Below, piece by piece: positions 10,601-21,822 of a stretch of 64,000 bases of DNA. Position 1 is the stretch's first letter, and each line of letters opens with the position of its first letter. The translations under genes were made by a program, and so were the position numbers. This stretch comes from Euclidia mi (lineage: Eukaryota > Arthropoda > Insecta > Lepidoptera > Erebidae): assembly GCA_944739405.2 (NCBI GenBank), contig OX123205.2:33996475-34060474 (forward strand), in the 5' to 3' direction. The notes beneath the pieces are model-generated. The model had not been told where the DNA came from. It worked only from the letters and a program-made list of their open reading frames with translations, and searched no databases.

Positions 10601-10959
10601 CTCGCGGCAACTACAATACTGTGTTTAAACTTATAGCGAAAATTGAGTCATAACAGTCCACAGGCTATAAGTTAGCAAGACGTAACAATTAGTTCTTGTA
10701 CAATAAAATATTCCATATAGTGAATACATAAATAACGAACGGAGAGTACATTTAGAACGATTTATTTCATTATGTATATTATTGCATTTGAATGGCTAAA
10801 CAGAATGGCAGCGATCGTCGAGAGACAAAGACTTTACTGCGAATTTTATTGTATTCTACCTGTTTAATATTATGGTTCCACATATATACAACACCATCTA
10901 GTCCAAAACCAAGTAGAGTTTGTAATATGGGTAAACAAATATACACATATGTTCTTTTT

Positions 10960-11335
10960 TAGGGTTCCGTAGTCCACAAGGAACCCTTATAGTTTCGTCA
11001 TGTCCGTCCGTCTGTCCGTCCGCAGCCTAGCTCAAAGACGCCTGGTGCTAGAAAGCTGATATTTGACATGAATATAGACATAAGATATTGCAACAAAGCT
11101 GTAGAATAAAATTTAGGGAAATATTTCTTTTAAGGGTATCTCCCCTACATACATATATAGTGGGGTTGAATTTTTTTTTGGTTGAGTACCCCATCATTTG
11201 GGGTATCATTGGATAGGTTTTAAAAAAATATTATTAGTTTGCTCAAATCATTTTTCGATCAAGTGATTGGTTTGTCAAATATCAAGCTTTGAAGTGAAAA
11301 AAATTGTTAGACTCAAGTGTCCCCCCCCCCCCCCC
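10960..11335 (+). repeat. 'agggttccgtag' interspersed repeat
   Basis: It begins agggttccgtagtccacaag, continues with atgtccgtccgtctgtccgtccg and long A+T-rich blocks, and ends near a run of 16 C (11,321-11,336). This start is characteristic of a widespread lepidopteran non-autonomous repeat, from memory. No coding. Confidence 0.5.
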
Positions 11336-11468
11336 CTCTGCCGGCTAAACTATTAATTTGGAAGAGGTGAAAAAAATAAAATCACAAATGTTGTAAATAT
11401 AACGAATTTAAAAGGAAAACTATCAAACTATAACAAATAGATATCACCCACACTAAATATGTTAGACT

Positions 11469-11537
11469 TGAGCGGGAATCGCACCCGCGACCTTCGGCAT
11501 GGCAGTCGTTTACACTACCGCTTCTCCACCGGGCATG
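11469..11537 (-). mobile_element. tRNA-Gly-like SINE head
   Basis: Read on the minus strand, a T-arm with a perfect 5-bp stem (GCGGGtgcgattCCCGC) follows an A-box-like ggtggagaagcggtagtg and an anticodon-loop-like ctGCCatg (GCC, glycine). The acceptor stem does not pair and the D-arm is weak, so this is judged a SINE head or tRNA pseudogene, not a working tRNA gene. Confidence 0.5.
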
Positions 11538-11569
11538 TTGTTAATAAAAGCTTGCTAAACTGTGCATGC

Positions 11570-11725
11570 GGGCATCGTCAGGAAACCTGCATGTGTGCGA
11601 GTTCTCCATAGTGTTCTCGAAAGATATGTGAAGTCTGCCATCTCGCATTTGGCCAGCGTCGTACTTGGACTATAATATGGCGTATCCCTTCCTATAGTGG
11701 GAAGAGGCTCAGCAGTAAGATAGCT
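11570..11725 (+). mobile_element. SINE 3' region, family B
   Basis: gtcaggaaacctgcatgtgtg, agttctccatagtgttctcg, gtgaagtctgccatctcgca and ttggccagcgtcgtacttgg are the standard body blocks of the family whose tail is also seen at 4,985-5,213. Confidence 0.6.
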
Positions 11726-11739
11726 TATAAACATTGCCA

Positions 11740-12448
11740 TAGGCTTTCCGCTTAAAACAGCTTCTTACAAGTTGACAAAGCCAGTATTTTAAATATATTT
11801 TTTATGCATAACTGCGAACCTGTTCTGGTTTATACCTCTTTTTCACACGGTCTTGTAATCATAACTTATTAAAAAAAGATACAGAAGTTGCAGATAATTA
11901 TCTTACAGCGGTTTAAGGCCAATAGTACAATTCAATCTTTCGAAAAACGTTACCACCCACTCTTGAATAAAAAGATCACAAGCGCTACTTGATATTTGTT
12001 AGCAATACTGACCTTACTATAAACAATCTGCTAAAAAAAACGAGCGAAAATTGAATGATTTGTATAGGAGTAAGAACAAAAATTCATGACATTTTGCATT
12101 GCTGCAGATTTCGATTGGAGCTTAAGGCGTATCTCTCAAATGTTTGTTACGGCAATTTAGACTTTATCTATACCTGGATAGGCTAATTTTTGGCTTCAAT
12201 GGAAGATGTTGACATTGTTCTTTTTTGGCCTGTAATACCGCCTATTTTCTCGTCAATGAACAAGCGCCAGCGTCCAGTTTAACCGGTCGTGTGTTATGTG
12301 CTTCGATTGCCAAAATTTGGAAGAGACATTTCTAAAAATCTCAGTAAAATTTTGATTTTATGATATTTGATGAATTTATTACTTAAAACTGAATCGGGCA
12401 ATCTAGTGTTAGAAGTAATAACGGATATTTTTTTAAATATATAGAGGG
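11740..12448. other. No gene seen
   Basis: A+T-rich; nothing recognised. Confidence 0.35.
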
Positions 12449-13630
12449 ATGAAGTCTTGTAAAACATTTATGGATACCGCTATCCCTTTTATTACCCCTA
12501 CTGCGACGGCGGCAGCGAAAGCTGTTCCTGCCGCAAAATCTAAACAGATGGTTGACGCTGTGGCCCTGGCTGCAGAGGTTATACCATCCGACAAGGACGG
12601 GACTTCAGCGCTGGCTAGCACTAGTACTGGTTCCATCCTAACAATCGTCAGCCCGTTCGAGATCAAGCGGGAAGACGACTCCTCCTTCGCAGGCTGGTAA
12701 TTGGTAAGCCACAAGAAGGGCAAGGGTAAGGGCAAGCCCACCAATCCTGTCCAGCGCCCGCCTACTAGTGATCCTGCCGCTGTCGGCCAGTCGAAGAAGA
12801 GGAAAAATCTAAACAAGAGACAGCGCAGGGCGTCCAAGCAGAAGGCTGCACAAACCGCTGCTGATGCCGGTGCTGCCTCTACAAAAACAGCTGAGCAAGC
12901 TGTTGTCGCAGGTCCCAGCAATGTGACCAGTGTGCAGCCCACACCCAGCAGTGAGGGGTGCACGAAGGCCGTAGGCAGTATTCGTGGAAGCCGCCTGCCG
13001 CCAAGCGGCGGGCTGGTCACCCCAGACGATAACCAGCCACAGCACCACCGAGCAACACGGCAGGTAGAACTGCCGGAAACAAGGACAGAGGTGAGGCCAA
13101 ACGTGCTCTCAACGAGACCAGTTCGCCTTGGGGGGGACCACGAGAAGCCCCGCTTCAACTCCTACAGGACAACAGTTGGTAAGCCCTACGCACTGGCCTC
13201 CAAGGCGTCCCTAGGTGTTGCAGTAACATTCAAACGCACAGGGAACTTGCCGAAGGAGTTGGTGAACCAGGTTCTCCGGGAGCTCCAGAGGAAGATCCTG
13301 AGTGATGCCTGGTCGACCAACACCCCCAAACGCTCCGCTCCAGTGTTCACCGGGAAACCCGTGCACGCGGACGGGGTCCTCAAACTTTGGTGCGCCGACG
13401 AGGTAACGCGTACCTGGCTGACGGAGGCGGTCTTTCTCCTGATCCCACCACCGGGCTTCGAACTGGAGGTCACGGGGCCAGGAAGAGACCCCGAACAGAG
13501 TGCGGTGCGGCATTGTCGTACCCGACGAACAGGGGTCTTGGACGACGTGCGCGACGTGGGTCGCGCTCTGGAGTTCCAGAACCCCTGGTTGGAGATTGGC
13601 AAATGGTCAATGCTGCACTCCAAAAGGTAG
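12449..13630 (+). pseudogene. DUF4780-like gag/ORF1 relic
   Basis: One reading frame runs from ATG 12,449 to a TAG at 13,628-13,630 (393 codons), broken by a TAA at 12,698-12,700. The N-terminal part is Ala/Thr/Ser-rich. After the stop comes a very basic segment (KKGKGKGKPTN, then KKRKNLNKRQRR) suited to nucleic-acid binding. From about 13,190 a folded domain follows with the pattern of DUF4780, a domain common in arthropod transposon proteins: FKRTGNLPKELVNQVLREL, GVLKLWCADEVTRTWLTEAV and, near the end, LEFQNPWLEIGKW. Between about 13,490 and 13,550 the protein-like reading moves to another frame and then returns, suggesting paired indels. There is no RT downstream, so this is an isolated relic. 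The dense open frames on the opposite strand reflect its higher GC. The family call is from memory of the domain pattern. Confidence 0.5.
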
Positions 13631-13642
13631 TCAGGTGAGTGG

Positions 13643-13673
13643 TTCCTGGTGGTGGGCGTCCCACCACCAGGAA
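13643..13673. repeat. Perfect 14-bp-arm hairpin
   Basis: Arms 13,643-13,656 and 13,660-13,673 are exact inverse complements (ttcctggtggtggg) with a CGT loop. It sits 13 bases after the stop codon of the DUF4780-like frame and could be an RNA 3' structure of that element. Confidence 0.7.
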
Positions 13674-13738
13674 TATAGTCCAATTGTTTGACACTCGGTA
13701 CGCTCTTTCTTTTAACAACTAAAAATATACAACATAAC

Positions 13739-13878
13739 GTCACGCTTTATCCGCGAAGGGGTAAGCAGAGGTGTATTACACACCTACACTTCGCCAGTTA
13801 TGTTTCGGTCCCAATGTCATAGGGGGAGAGCTTATTGCCATCTACCGGGCATATTATTTAACGAGCGATAATTAACAT
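13739..13878 (-). mobile_element. SINE body fragment
   Basis: Same body as the insertion at 7,236-7,409 (gcatattattt..gagcgataattaa at its 5' side; cacctctgcttacccc near its 3' side). No tRNA head. Confidence 0.7.
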
Positions 13879-13894
13879 TTTCAATACACACATA

Positions 13895-13993
13895 ACTCTG
13901 AAACGTCAGAGTTGTGTGCCCGAGGTACTTTGGGATCGAACCCGAGGCCATCGTCTTGGCAGGACGTAACATAAACCACTGGACTATCGCCAC
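13895..13993 (-). mobile_element. tRNA-like SINE head
   Basis: The minus strand reads gtggcgatagtccagtgg (A box) ... cctcgggttcgatcccaaag (B box). It abuts the previous SINE fragment head to tail; the two may belong to one composite SINE. Confidence 0.55.
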
Positions 13994-14136
13994 TTTTTTC
14001 TACCATACCTGACTTCATTCAATTTGACTTTATAGAATCCATAAATATTGATTAAGATATCTGAGCCTTAAAAGATAAGATACGGCATTGGAGGCATCAT
14101 CTTCATACAGCCTTTCGCAGTCTTTAGGACGCAAAT

Positions 14137-14205
14137 AAGGAGGGGCCTAGGTTCGGCAACCTAGGCCCCTCCTTCTGTGACTAATAATCAGGGATTATTA
14201 GTCAC
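14137..14205. repeat. Two adjacent perfect hairpins
   Basis: Hairpin 1: arms 14,137-14,153 and 14,158-14,174 (17 bp, aaggaggggcctaggtt) with loop CGGC. Hairpin 2: arms 14,177-14,189 and 14,193-14,205 (13 bp, gtgactaataatc) with loop AGG. They are separated by two bases and lie directly upstream of a SINE-like block. Confidence 0.8.
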
Positions 14206-14340
14206 ACCCCCGTGCCTCGGAAAGCACGTTAAGCCGTTGGTTCTGCACCCAATCTCTCTCCGGTCGTGACGCTTGTGGCGTCCCATCTTTGAAAGTGAGG
14301 CCATAGCGAGTGCACTTGTGCATGCGTACATACTTGTGCA
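14206..14340 (+). mobile_element. SINE fragment ('gtgcctcggaaagcacg')
   Basis: cccgtgcctcggaaagcacg, ttaagccgttggttctgcac and aatctctctccggtcgtg are the familiar body of a lepidopteran SINE. Related pieces lie at 17,040-17,080 and 60,150-60,190. Confidence 0.55.
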
Positions 14341-15329
14341 CTATTATATAAAAAAAAAAACAAATAGATAATTCGATTCCAAAACCTACTTCTCCAAATC
14401 GTAATTAACACATGTAGAGACATAATTATTATTTGCTCATTGGCTTTTTGTTGCAAATATTTTAAATACTTATCATTCCTTATCCAACCCCAACAGATCA
14501 AAGTAACATGTTTTTTTATCCTCTCACTCAGTCGGCGTACTTAAAGTCAAGCGTTAATGATATCTGCTGATCACAGCACCTGTCCCCCGGTAACGATCGT
14601 ATTAATAATACGAAACGAGATCAATTTGAGCCGCCATCTCAGAGGTATGACGTATTTGCCGTTGTTTATGTTTACAAGGCACGAATACTAATGTAAACCG
14701 TTTGGGATTTTAATAAAGGGGAATTTATTTATTGAAATTTATAATTTTGATAGAATTTTATTTTATTTAGTGACTTGATAAAATAGAGCACAGAAATAAA
14801 TACAAATCTCTTACACATTTTTAAGATGCCAGTTATCTAAACCTCCGCTGTGGGCTCGTCTGAAAACTCCACCCTATTCCTGTGAAAAAAAGTAAATTTT
14901 TCAATTTTATTTTTTCACAATACATACTTAAAGGTTCGAGGGTAATGATTTTGTGATCTCTATTGGAACATTCTGTGTATTAGAATTTCAATTATTGCAA
15001 CATAATTGAGCGATTCCGCCATTTCTTTGTAGTCTTCTCATTACGGCTGTTAAATACAACTACAACTTATCATCGTCCTAACAATATCGTCTCAGAAAAT
15101 AACCCAGATTTGACAGAATACTTATTTTTACACAGAGCAGCTGGCGTCTGACCTCCGAAATCCAAAGTTAAGGCGATATTCCATGGCATAGACCAGTTTC
15201 AGTATATTTAAGGATACTGCCTCTTCGTTACTACTAACAATGATCATGACAATTGTTCTATAAGGTATGGAACAAGCGCTAGTGAACAATAACTTCAAAA
15301 AGTCAGTCGTGCACGCCGTGCATTTGAAC
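14341..15329. other. No gene seen
   Basis: A+T-rich; nothing recognised. Confidence 0.35.
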
Positions 15330-15382
15330 CTGATACCTTCTGCATGCGAATCTCTAGATATTGGTATCCTCACTAGCTGTCG
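15330..15382 (-). mobile_element. tRNA-like SINE head, family B (reverse)
   Basis: The minus strand reads gacagctagtgaggatacc ... gtatcaggttcaaatgcacggc, equivalent to the plus-strand head that follows at 15,435. Two family B copies diverge from a common spacer here. Confidence 0.5.
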
Positions 15383-15434
15383 TTGCCATATACTAAAGGA
15401 GCTAATAATATCAAATCCGTAATATATGTGTTTT

Positions 15435-15535
15435 GAGGCAGCGATAGCTTAGTGAAGATACCAACAGACTGCTACAAAGAGGGAATCGGGTTCGAACCTA
15501 CGGCGCACACCACAATTTTAGTAAGTGGACCCCGG
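15435..15535 (+). mobile_element. tRNA-like SINE head, family B
   Basis: gcagcgatagcttagtgaag (A box region) and aatcgggttcgaacctacgg (B box), then cgcacaccacaattttagtaa, as in the copies at 56,768 and 63,894. Confidence 0.55.
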
Positions 15536-16084
15536 ATTGTAACTGAGAAAACGTTGGAGGGGTCGAAACTGGCACTACCAAACACAGGCATAAAAATATT
15601 TGACACGGGCGCTTGAAAATTAAATTGTTTCGTCCAACAAATCGATATCAAACATACAACAATTCGGAACTGGACGCGACTAGCATACCTATCCGTTGAG
15701 GTTAAAAATAGAAACGAAAAATAAGCCATAGGGTAAAACAGTGCACACCAATACCGACAGAGTATTGGTGAATTTTCTTTTCAAAATGGAAGTTTTATTT
15801 GCTAATGAAATATTAAAAATTTTGAGAATGCAATTATTTTCAAAAAAGTTTTTTTTTGAAAATTGAACTTTCTTGGAGTTATTTGAAAATGTGTAATTTT
15901 TTGCGGTTATCCTGTTAGGTAAATCAATATTACTGTGGTTTTAGAATCCCCTCTCATACTTTCACCTCGCAAAAGACTGTCAAAACCAATCAATGTTTTG
16001 TTGAGTTTGTGTGATTACTATGTTTTCACGTCTCAATTTTTGATCTACCTCGAGACCAGACACAAATCGCACATAATATAAATA
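15536..16084. other. No gene seen
   Basis: Nothing recognised. Confidence 0.35.
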
Positions 16085-16437
16085 AATCTCATGATCATCT
16101 TTTTAGTTTGGGCAAAGTGAGTGCTCTTCATCTCTGCCTGCCTTGTTCCCATATTACTTGGGGTCGGCGCAGAATGTCTTTCTCTTTCATTCTCTCCTAT
16201 CAGACGTCATCTCATTATCCACTCCCTTTTCATTCATGTCACCCTTCACACAATCCATCCATCTTTACTTTGCTCTTCCCCTTGCCTTGGATATAAATCC
16301 CTCAACTCTCATCTTCATCACCTTTCTAGACACATGATTTTCATGACTCCTCATCACATGCCCATACCACGATAGACGATTTCCTTTCAGCTTTTCGTGC
16401 ACTGGTGCAACTTTCAGACTTCCCCTAATATCAAAGT
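16085..16437 (-). pseudogene. LINE reverse-transcriptase C-terminal relic
   Basis: Translated on the minus strand this gives a run typical of the region after the RT domain in RTE/BovB-like LINEs: VAPVHEKLKGNRLSWYGHVM, then RKVMKMRVEG, RWMDCVKGDMNEKGVDNEMT and KTFCADP. In-frame stops and an indel near 16,265-16,290 break it. Only the C-terminal roughly 115 codons remain, so the copy is 5'-truncated and dead. The small plus-strand open frames here are its antisense shadows. Subfamily is uncertain. Confidence 0.7.
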
Positions 16438-16974
16438 GAGTGCTATCTAATGCTATTTATAACCTCTTACCATTAAACAAACTACACCTACAATGGTCAT
16501 AGAATACGAAAACTACAAACGAATGTCTACGATAAAACGTCAAAACACTTCTAACTTCACACAAAACCTACAACTTCAACGCAATATTTTAGCGTATTCA
16601 GTTTCGCACCTAAAATTACATAAGGCCATATTTCTATTCAAATAATCGTTAGGTCACGACCCAAGCATATATCAAAAAGCTTAGGACTATATATTAGTTA
16701 AAGGTGTAGGAGTCGTTCAAGATTTACTTTCGTACCTTTGAACGCCTAAACAGCTTTTTATATTGGGCTTTTCCCATTTAGCCATTGACCGACTTTTATA
16801 TTGCCATATCTGAATAAATTTATATTGTGATGGTTATTCTTTGTGAAAGTGATTTGGCAATGTTTGTCAAGGACGGTTATGAAAACGATTATTATGCAGG
16901 TTTTCGCAAAAGGCGGAAAATTTTTATTTGGATTAATGATACAAGTTAGATAGATACCTAACTAGATAGTTAGA

Positions 16975-17080
16975 TAACCGACTTTTTTAAGTTATGTGCG
17001 TATAAGATAGTTTATTATCGCTTGCCACAAGGCACAAGCCTTTGAGAGCACGTTAAAAGCAGTCGATTCCGGCTGTCAGG
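16975..17080 (+). mobile_element. SINE fragment, family B body
   Basis: cgacttttttaagttatgtg, ttatcgcttgccacaaggc and gagagcacgttaaaagcagtc are body blocks linking the tRNA-like head family to the 'agcacgttaaa' family. Degenerate. Confidence 0.45.
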
Positions 17081-19002
17081 AAATCATTGACATTCATCGT
17101 GGGAATTGTGGGGGATGGGGAGTACCCCTGACTAAACTGACGCTACTGGTCTGTATATGTGGGCTGGGTGGCTTTTTGGGTTGTGAAGGTCAGAAGGAAG
17201 ATCGCTTGTGAAACTATACTTCACCCGCCCCGTCCGCTCGAATGAATATTACAGGCAAGTATATGTTTTCCCCCCATGAAAGACCCTATGCATTGGTGAG
17301 AAAATCATTTTTTGAGTTTTATCGTGATCATACAGACCGCCAGGAGGAACTGGGGCTTTCGTTTTAATGTGTATAGATCTGAGCTTTCCAAGAAACAGCT
17401 TTCTTTAAGGACAACGAACTCTGTTAGCTTATATTAATAACATCATCTTTCTTAGCATCAGCATTGCTCGCAAACACAACAAAACATTAATGCCTGATCT
17501 ATAGATAATCTCATAAGGCTTGGGTCAATATGAAGAAGTAGAACAAACACGACTCACGCTTGACCGACATTTGTTCTAAATATGTTGCTCATAAGGATTT
17601 ATTAATTTTGTGTGCGTCCTTTCTGCCATGGTGAATAGAACTAAATCGTGAGTGACTGATATCTAAACAGAATTACAGTTTATTACTTTAGACCATTTTT
17701 ACACATTGGCGAATCATGACTAATATAAGCTATTAATCAGTAAATGCATATCTCTTGAACCTCCTTGATATTCCTTGCGACATGAAAATGTAATATCTGT
17801 CATCTCTCACTCTCTCTCTCTCTCTCTCTCTCTCTTTCTAATATATTTGTTTTTAATTTACTGATACTACAAGTTATTCTGGCAACGAATATTTATACGG
17901 CTTTCAAAGCCTAGCTGGGTGGCTACATTAAAACGAACGAGAGTTATTTATACCACAACGTTCTTAAACCACTGAAACAATAAGTTAATCTCGAAATCCG
18001 CAACCGAATACTCAAATATATACAATACATTAATACCGAGAGCCGGCAACTTGAAACACCAACTTTTTGCAAGCAACCGTTTTGTTGATAATATACTTTT
18101 AATCTTTGCTGGCGGAGCAATTGGGAGGGAACAGAAAAAAAGGCAGGTGCATCGTATGTTAGATAGCTTTCTGGTTGTAAATCGTATCTTGTTAGGTTGC
18201 TCGCTGTGTGTGCGTGTATTAATATACGTGTAATACAGACTGCCATATCTCTGAAAAGATGAAGTTGAATACTCAGACTAGGAACAAACATTTTTCGGTC
18301 ACACAAAGTTTTGTCTCTTGTAGTAATTGCATCCATATCAAATCGAACTCGGCGTAGTTTAAATGGCGAGGCAGCAGCTTAAACCACTACACACTCCGAG
18401 CATGCAGCATGTTTTGAATTTGTATGTTCTTTGCATCTGTTTTTTTTTAATACTTATCATTAATTTTAATATAATTAGTGTACGATACAGTTTTTACTCT
18501 TAGGAATGTCGTCATGAGCAGGTTGACTATAAAAAATAAAATAATCGTAAGACAATCACAGCCTGCCTGTACGTGTCATTAAAAAATAGCAATTCAATAT
18601 GCTTATTTTAAAATACATATTCTAACTAGGTAAAACTCAACAACTTAATAAACCATGTGAAAAAATAATAAAGAAAACGCATATAATCCCTCCCCCTCCT
18701 GATGGAGAATTTCATCAACACTGCTGCAGCATGGGTGGTCGGTTATTAAATAATAAATATTCTTCACGCCTTAAGGAGCAACTCAGACCCGTAGGCCGTC
18801 AATAAGGCGAATGACTGCAACCTATCAACTGTATAACTGAACTAAATTTAGACTTTCGATGAAACCAGTAATTGGATTCTTGGAAAATAAATTGGACCGG
18901 GCAACAAGGGTTTGCATTTGAATTTTTTGGGAGTGAGAGTTGGAATATTTCAGTTAAGTTGTCTTATTGTGTTTTTGCTGTGAATTTAACAGCCAGAATC
19001 TT
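17081..19002. other. No gene seen; (CT)n at 17,798-17,836
   Basis: A roughly 38-base CT microsatellite is the only clear feature. A 130-codon minus-strand frame at 17,944-18,336 has no recognisable domain and low-complexity composition, and is not accepted as a gene. Confidence 0.35.
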
Positions 19003-19200
19003 TAAGAAGACGTTATATTACACATGTTTTGAATAGAAAGTCCTGAGACTTTATTGCACAATATCTTCAGCCTTTTGCAGCACACTGCTGGACTCGAGCC
19101 TCTTCTAATTTGCTTCACAGTACTAGTGTGAGTCAATAGGCGAATGTTGCCTACTATATTACGCTGGCCAGACGGATTGGTATAGAGTTTTCCGTCTCTT
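19003..19200 (-). mobile_element. SINE 3' region, family B (reverse)
   Basis: The minus strand reads ccgtctggccagcgtaatat, agaagaggctcgagtccag and cagtgtgctgcaaaaggctg, parallel to the tail at 5,100-5,210. Confidence 0.6.
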
Positions 19201-20780
19201 CGCAAAGATAATGTTTGCTTAGTGCAATTTACAATACCCAGGGAATGGGTGGTGAAATTTTTATTCTCAGACCGTCAACACATAGACAAATTTTTGCACA
19301 GTATCAGATTTTCTTTGTATTGGCATTAGAGGCGTAATAGCTGGAAATAGAGTCTTCATGTTAGTTAGCAAATCGTCTCTAATAAAGCAAAAAAACTAAA
19401 ACTAAACTAAATAAAGCACTTGCCAAATAGTTTATTTATAAAACAACATTTCACTACAGATGCTGTAAGGGTTTTACCAATACATCCAAATCTGAAGGCC
19501 AATTCTCGTAATTTATATGATATTAAAACTATATTTTCAACGAAATAATATTAGATTTTGAATTGATTTAGAATCTGTATTCTGCTAATTTAATGTTATA
19601 ATCGTCTAATTTGACTTGTATAGTTCGACGTTGACACATTATTCAATTAACGATCTAGTCACGATAACATTCCAATAACATTCAAATATCAGTACATACT
19701 TATTTCATATTATATCATAATTAAGGAGAATACCATTTGTGACATCAGTATGACACTGACATGAGATTGAAACTGCATTTTGAACACACACAATTAGGAG
19801 AATAGGCTGGTGTCCTAAAATGTAATTAACGATTGATTCGTTCCTTTATTAGATGTTAAACTGAAATACCTGACTTTCTTCAAAAATCGATCAGCAACAT
19901 TACTAATTACGACATTTTAAAAACCTTTTTAAATTTGACACGAAAACGCTGTAAACCATCATGGCGGTTGAGTGATATCACAACGTCCAAAACAAAATAA
20001 ACCGTGAATAGGTCTGGTCTGATGTACCCACTTTTATTTTGTTGTATTCGATTTGACAGGTGAAAAGTTTGACGTTTTAGTTGTATTTACTACTAAAACG
20101 TCAGCAACATGAATGGCGGACGTACTGTTTGATGTAATGCTCTCTGATTGGTGTTCACTGTCACAAGAATAAATACATTATTTTTAGTTTTAGTATCCTA
20201 TAAATAACATTAATCTTAACAACAAACAAACAAACCTTTTTATAATGAATAGTAAACCCTATTGACATCTAAAATCATAATTAATCTATAGATACTACAA
20301 TCAAACCAATTTATTCTTAGTGGACACAAGCCTATTTGGCCTCTGTTCAAGTTTCGATGGGACAACGAAACTCCCAACATATCTACGCTCATATATATGT
20401 ACATCGATACACTCATACACTTCCTTTTCTGGACAGTTGTGTAAAAATACAATGACATCTTTATTTATAATTACCATTCATATATACAGGTACGCCTTTG
20501 ATAGTAGGTGTTTTTATAAGAAGGTGGGTTTACCTTATATACCGCCCTCACCATTAATATCATGAATTGAATGAGAAAGAAATACAGTATGAGCCTGTTA
20601 CTGAGTGCCTATAATACACTTGCACCGGCCACCGGTTGACATTGAAAGTGACGTCAACTTATTAAATGTATTTTGAATGTCAGACATATTTTAAAATGGC
20701 GGTAAGCTCAGACAAGCTTTTGTTGCTTTCTTACTTAATTATGAATCATTACAAAAGTAAGATAAAATCAGAACAAAAAA
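19201..20780. other. No gene seen
   Basis: A+T-rich, unrecognised. Confidence 0.35.
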
Positions 20781-20857
20781 TATCATAATTAGGTGTCGTG
20801 GGTTCGATTCCCGTACGAAACAACCCTTCATATAATCTGCAAACTGTGTGGAATTGA
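20781..20857 (+). mobile_element. tRNA-like SINE fragment, family C
   Basis: gtgtcgtgggttcgattccc (B box) and acgaaacaacccttcatataa match the fuller copy at 51,483. The copy is cut on its right by the poly-A retroelements at 20,870. Confidence 0.5.
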
Positions 20858-21217
20858 GATACTTATGCGCCCCCCCCCCCCGTGGGATCTCCACCTTGTC
20901 GTGGTGGGGGGGCTCAGTAACCGTGGATTGGTCACCCGCGGTGAAGCTAAGAGGGATCCAGGAGGGGACGCTCCGCGTGGGCTTGACGGAGGCCTGCGCA
21001 GGATGCGTCCAAAGGGGCGGGTGCGAGGGACAGTTCTTCTGTCCCTCGCAGTCGGGTGCGGTCGCGGGAGGAGAGGCGTGTCGGCGCGCCCTATCTCCCG
21101 CGACCAAATGGGGGCGCACCATCGTTGCGTCGCGGTAGGGCCGCAGAGGCGGGCGGAGGGACTCCATGAGGATTTTCCAAGCCGTCACCAAAAAAAAAAA
21201 AAAAAGATACTTATGCG
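20858..21217 (+). mobile_element. Internally deleted poly-A retroelement, copy 1
   Basis: A C-tract start (20,870-20,881) leads into gtgggatctccaccttgtcg, a GC-rich body with ctcgcagtcgggtgcggtcg, the 3' block gggactccatgaggattttc and a run of about 16 A (21,190-21,205). GATACTTATGCG flanks it exactly (20,858-20,869 and 21,206-21,217), a typical LINE/SINE target duplication. No RT is encoded. The 3' half of copy 2 resembles 3' UTRs of R1-clade LINEs (from memory), so both are probably short internally deleted derivatives. Long open frames through it follow from high GC. Confidence 0.7.
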
Positions 21218-21822
21218 CCCCCCCGTGGGATCTCCACCTTATCGTGGTGGGGGGGGTGGCTTAGTAACCGTGGATTGGTCACCCGCGGTGAAGCTAAGAG
21301 GGATCCAGGAGGGGACGCTCCACGTGGGCTTGACGGAGGCCCGCGTAGGATGCGTCCGAAGGTGCGGGTGCGGGGGACAGTTCTGTCTGTCCCTCGCAGT
21401 CGGGTGCGGTCGCGGGAGGAGAGGCGTGTCGGTGTTGCGTTGCCGCGTGCCCTATCTCCCGCGACCAAATGGGGGCGCACCATTGTTGCGTCGCGGTGGG
21501 GCCGCAGAGGAAGAGGAGATGCGGTGTTGCGTTGCCGTCCTCCCTATCCTCTGCGGCCGCTAAATGTTTTGGCGGCGGAGCCCTACACCTTCATCCGCCG
21601 CCAAGTGGGTTTCGTTCGGGGCCCGCCTGACCATCTGGCGGGCCAATACCCGTGGGGGGGTAGCGAGGAATGCTTCGGCAAAACCCTACCATCCGACACA
21701 TGGGTACATGAGGAGCACGGGTTGGTTTTTAGTCAGTAAGAGTCTGACAGCCCCCTTCGTCCTTCCCCCCCAGGGTGAAGGGACTCCATGAAGATTTTCC
21801 AACCCGACACCAAAAAAAAAAA
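21218..21822 (+). mobile_element. Poly-A retroelement, copy 2 (longer)
   Basis: It starts with the same C-tract and gtgggatctccaccttatcg and shares the 5' body with copy 1. It keeps about 270 bases that copy 1 lacks (gcggcggagccctacacc ... ggtttttagtcagtaagag) before the common gggactccatgaagattttc end and a run of 11 A. It lies head to tail with copy 1, sharing the GATACTTATGCG junction. Confidence 0.65.

Noticed and set aside
11469..11537. Candidate tRNA-Gly gene
   Set aside because: Only the T-arm and B box are sound; the acceptor stem does not pair and SINE body sequence lies nearby.
12433..13743. Long open frames on the minus strand (up to 241 codons) opposite the DUF4780-like relic
   Set aside because: They overlap the plus-strand frame that shows domain patterns, have a composition typical of antisense reading of a GC-rich gene, and show no motif.
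17798..17836. GAGA-type regulatory element
   Set aside because: A simple CT microsatellite with no promoter or gene attached.
17944..18336. 130-codon minus-strand frame as a gene
   Set aside because: No domain, no supporting splice or start context, and ordinary A+T-rich surroundings; chance is sufficient.
20739..21791. Several open frames of 75-256 codons in both strands
   Set aside because: They span poly-C starts, poly-A tails and target duplications of two short retroelements. High GC makes stops rare, and no domain is visible.
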